IMG/VR virus record: IMGVR_UViG_3300037149_000078
Location: 1-22,406 of that record
Origin: a virus
DNA: 22,406 nucleotides
Strand: one strand, 5' to 3'
Shown: positions 20,628 to 22,406 of the stretch, in pieces
Numbering within the stretch: the first letter of the stretch is position 1
Layout: each line of letters starts with the position of its first letter
Program-made: the position numbers and the translations under genes
Notes under the pieces: generated by a model
What the model was told of the DNA's origin: nothing
The model's input: the letters and a program-made list of their open reading frames with translations, nothing else
Databases searched by the model: none

Positions 20628-20906
20628 ATGGCGGTCGATCCAAGCGAAAGAGAGTATAGAAAAGCGCTCGTGGCGCGCGTCAAGGCGGCGCGAAAGGCGC
20701 ACGGATGGTCTCAGGAGTTCGTCGCTACCTCCCTCTCAATTCCCCTACCCACATATAAGAAATATGAGAGTCGGACGCCGATTCCTCATTACTGGATTGA
20801 GAGATTTTGCATTCTTACGGGGACCGATCTGTATTATTTGATCACCGGCCATCAAAAGCGCCCTCACGCGGAGACCGTCGAAATGGACGACAGCGCCCAG
20901 CGATAG
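20628..20906 (+). CDS. XRE-family phage repressor (CI-like), compact
   Basis: A 92-residue protein with one XRE helix-turn-helix: ALVARVKAARKAHGWSQEFV, then SLSIPLPTYKKYESRTPIPH with WIERFCILTGTDLYYLITG closing the five-helix bundle (about residues 10-72). No S24/LexA-like self-cleaving domain follows, so RecA-driven cleavage is not expected. It is encoded between the two outward early promoters, the topology of the lambda immunity region, and would hold both shut by the GACNNATTGTC sites. No Shine-Dalgarno site precedes the ATG. A possible -10 GACAAT ends at 20621. Induction may need an antirepressor. Confidence 0.78.
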   Translation: MAVDPSEREYRKALVARVKAARKAHGWSQEFVATSLSIPLPTYKKYESRTPIPHYWIERFCILTGTDLYYLITGHQKRPHAETVEMDDSAQR

Positions 20907-20921
20907 AATTTTTCCGCAAGG

Positions 20922-20934
20922 GGACAAATTGTCC
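20922..20934 (+). promoter_or_regulatory. repressor operator copy, perfect palindrome upstream of right promoter
   Basis: GGACAAATTGTCC is a perfect palindrome around one central base and abuts the -35 TTGACA. The core GACAAATTGTC fits GACNNATTGTC. Confidence 0.7.
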
Positions 20935-20963
20935 TTGACAGGGAGACTGATTGTCTCCTAGGT
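20935..20963 (+). promoter_or_regulatory. rightward early promoter with internal operator
   Basis: -35 TTGACA (20935-20940) and -10 CTAGGT (20958-20963), 17 bases apart. The start would be near 20970, followed by a short leader with AGAGAGG and the ATG at 20992. The -35, spacer length and operator position match the leftward promoter; the -10 is weaker. Confidence 0.72.
20942..20958 (+). promoter_or_regulatory. repressor operator copy inside right promoter
   Basis: GGAGAC-N5-GTCTCC, containing GACTGATTGTC (20945-20955), lies between -35 and -10. A bound dimer would exclude RNA polymerase. Confidence 0.7.
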
Positions 20964-20991
20964 TGCCTCTTACGAACAAAGAGAGGCGGCG

Positions 20992-21177
20992 ATGGCAACC
21001 CAAGGCAAGCGTCCCGGATACACGGACAGCGATGGCACCCGTAAGGCGCCCTATCTTTATTCCGAAGCCCATCAGCAGTGGATCGCGGCTGTCCGGCGTG
21101 GCGACAAGCGCGCAGCGGATATTGCTGCACGATCGCACAATTCGCGCTTCGGGCTCTTCTCGGCTCCCTCGTACTGA
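20992..21177 (+). CDS. small hypothetical early protein
   Basis: A 61-residue protein, first gene of the rightward operon, with AGAGAGG upstream. It is basic and polar (MATQGKRPGYTDSDGTRKAP, then a WIAAVRRGDKRAADIAARSH helix). No known motif. First-transcribed rightward genes of temperate phages often act against host functions or regulate later genes; nothing specific is seen. Confidence 0.6.
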   Translation: MATQGKRPGYTDSDGTRKAPYLYSEAHQQWIAAVRRGDKRAADIAARSHNSRFGLFSAPSY

Positions 21178-21188
21178 GGGAGGCGGCG

Positions 21189-21464
21189 ATGACCAGCACG
21201 CGATCCGAGATTTCCCGCTCCATAGACGCCACGCGCGCCGTGCTCATGCGCCTTTCGCCAGCGCAACTCGAGACGGTTCGCGCGGAGACGGATCGGAGGC
21301 TCCTCGGGTTCATCGAAAGCGAATGGCTTCCCGCAGCGCGCGCCGCACGTCTCGAGAGAGAAGCGAGCCAGGCGCGCGTCACGGCTGCGACCTTGGAATT
21401 GGCGGAGACGAGCATGAAGGCTTCGATGATTGAACGGCTACTCGCCGAGCGGAGGGCCGCATGA
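21189..21464 (+). CDS. hypothetical helical early protein
   Basis: A 91-residue protein starting at 21189, with GGGAGG upstream; the frame is open further left but without a site. It is almost fully helical and charged (LSPAQLETVRAETDRRLLGF, ARLEREASQARVTAATLELA), probably a coiled coil. Function unknown. Confidence 0.6.
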   Translation: MTSTRSEISRSIDATRAVLMRLSPAQLETVRAETDRRLLGFIESEWLPAARAARLEREASQARVTAATLELAETSMKASMIERLLAERRAA

Positions 21465-21676
21465 GCCAGCGCACGATCGTCGAGATCAACCACGATTTTG
21501 CCTACTTAAACGAAGCAGAGTTCGAGCTTTTTGCCAAGCGCTTTCGGGCTGCGATTGGAAGCGGCTCTGCGGATTCTTGGGAACCGCTTGAGCGCTACGG
21601 CTTCCGGCGCGTCGTCCAGTGTCACCACAGCGACGAGCGCAAGGTCGTGACGAAGCATCAGGAATTCAAGCTGTGA
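21461..21676 (+). CDS. hypothetical early protein
   Basis: A 71-residue protein in ATGA overlap with the previous gene. It opens MSQRTIVEINHDFAY, followed by EAEFELFAKRFRAAIGSG and a basic end. A TIVEINHD opening recurs in alphaproteobacterial prophage proteins (recalled), without assigned function. No enzyme motif. Confidence 0.62.
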   Translation: MSQRTIVEINHDFAYLNEAEFELFAKRFRAAIGSGSADSWEPLERYGFRRVVQCHHSDERKVVTKHQEFKL

Positions 21677-21701
21677 GAACCGCTCTCATAACGAGGATCG
21701 C

Positions 21702-21935
21702 ATGACCCACCCCGTCATTCTCGCGCTCGGCCTCGGAATGCTTCTGTGCGCCGCGATTTTCATTGGGCTGGCGTTGCGCGCGCGGAGTTTCGCAGACGAC
21801 GTGTCCCCAGCCGAATTCGCGCGTCTCAAGGCCAATTACGAGCGCAGCAAGAGGGCTCACAACGGCCAACGCGCGGCGTGGAGAAAACTGAGCGCGGCGA
21901 CGCATACGCAGCTTAGGCGGGAGCTGAGGCGATGA
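21702..21935 (+). CDS. small single-pass membrane protein
   Basis: A 77-residue protein with GAGGA upstream of the ATG. Residues 5-26 are a membrane helix (VILALGLGMLLCAAIFIGLA); the rest is a basic cytoplasmic-type helix (ARLKANYERSKRAHNGQRAA). The topology is N-terminal anchor with a positively charged tail. It could be an exclusion or host-takeover factor; this is a guess. It overlaps the next gene by four bases. Confidence 0.6.
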   Translation: MTHPVILALGLGMLLCAAIFIGLALRARSFADDVSPAEFARLKANYERSKRAHNGQRAAWRKLSAATHTQLRRELRR

Positions 21936-22372
21936 TAGAAGATCCTATCGTAACCGACGATATCGTTCAGGGCGCCGATAGCAATCTCGGGCCGGGCTAC
22001 TTCGCTGCTCACCGCTTCGCCGAAGCGTTCATGAGCGGAGTAGAGGCTGAGCACTTTAAGCCCGTCCTCGAAAAGGTGGTGAAGGATATCGCCGACGCTC
22101 TATTCGATCGCGTGCAAGACAGCTTCATCCATAGCGTCGAGAGCAACGTCCAGTCGCATATCTGGCAGGAAGTTGATCAAATCGTCCGCTATCTGCTTGC
22201 CGGAACGCCGTGGGCCGTCGAGAGATACGCGCTCGGCAATCGATACAACTGCGTTCAGGTTCGCGAGGCCGTCGCACGGCATGTGCCGGAAGAATTGCAG
22301 GACGAGCGGATCGCCGATCTTGAGGCGGAAGTCGCGTCGCTCAAGCAATCGCTCGAATGGGCGCGGCGATGA
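21932..22372 (+). CDS. hypothetical early protein
   Basis: A 146-residue acidic helical protein. Mid-protein helices (LEKVVKDIADALFDRVQDSF, SHIWQEVDQIVRYLLAG) are followed by a C-terminal coiled coil (RIADLEAEVASLKQSLEWAR). No catalytic motif is visible. ATGA overlaps at both ends show translational coupling. Confidence 0.62.
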   Translation: MIEDPIVTDDIVQGADSNLGPGYFAAHRFAEAFMSGVEAEHFKPVLEKVVKDIADALFDRVQDSFIHSVESNVQSHIWQEVDQIVRYLLAGTPWAVERYALGNRYNCVQVREAVARHVPEELQDERIADLEAEVASLKQSLEWARR

Positions 22373-22406
22373 ACCTCAAGCTCACCGCTCGCGAGCAATC
22401 CCGCAT
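22369..22406 (+). CDS. start of next rightward gene, partial
   Basis: An ATG overlaps the previous stop as ATGA and the frame is open to the window edge (MNLKLTAREQSR). Too short to identify; supported only by the coupling pattern. Confidence 0.45.
   Translation, partial: MNLKLTAREQSR

Noticed and set aside
1-22406. CRISPR arrays, insertion sequences, integrase, lysis cassette
   Set aside because: No spaced direct repeats, transposase or recombinase motifs, endolysin or holin pattern was seen. They may lie outside the window.

Overview
The window is one arm of a temperate, short-tailed (podovirus-type) bacteriophage or prophage, modular like P22. Its high GC content, the alphaproteobacterial look of several hypothetical proteins (recalled from memory) and the use of GTG starts suggest an alphaproteobacterial host, perhaps Hyphomicrobiales. 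That host call is inference. No integrase, lysis gene or attachment site is visible, so integrated versus free state cannot be decided.

Layout, read in the direction of transcription. A compact immunity region lies at about 20.5-21.0 kb. A 92-residue XRE repressor (20628-20906, +) sits between two outward promoters of identical architecture. One fires left into a Cro-like gene (20541 downward) and the other right into small early genes (20992 onward, +). Copies of GACNNATTGTC lie between -35 and -10 of both promoters, with one more upstream of the rightward one.

The leftward early operon (20541 to about 16051, -) is a chain of genes mostly joined by 4-base ATGA/GTGA overlaps. It encodes small regulators, a DnaA domain-IV protein, a VRR-NUC nuclease, an NPPF methyltransferase, two small unknowns, a DUF559-like nuclease and a DUF1376 replication-type protein. 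Next comes a phage NusG-like (NGN+KOW) factor (15250-15960). A structured non-coding stretch of about 320 bases separates it from the late genes.

The late operon (14928 to 1, -) holds an Ig-like protein, small and large terminase, an accessory block between terminase and portal (including an ATP-grasp enzyme), a P22-type portal, a tRNA-Gly, scaffold, N4-gp56-type major capsid protein, two small proteins, gp4-like and gp10-like tail factors, and an ejection protein that runs off the left edge. Stem-loops flank the capsid gene.

The most unusual items are these. (1) A single antisense gene (819-1121, +) in the tail cluster encodes a stand-alone RNA polymerase alpha C-terminal-domain-like protein, probably from a leaderless transcript. 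(2) The ATP-grasp gene shares a SHOCT-like C-terminal tail with two small neighbours. (3) The immunity switch has mirrored promoters and operators. (4) The NusG-like factor stands at the early/late junction. (5) A tRNA-Gly supplies the stop codon of an overlapping gene, next to a tRNA-like fold without a D arm. (6) A reading-frame switch coincides with a 14-bp inverted repeat just upstream of the ATP-grasp gene.
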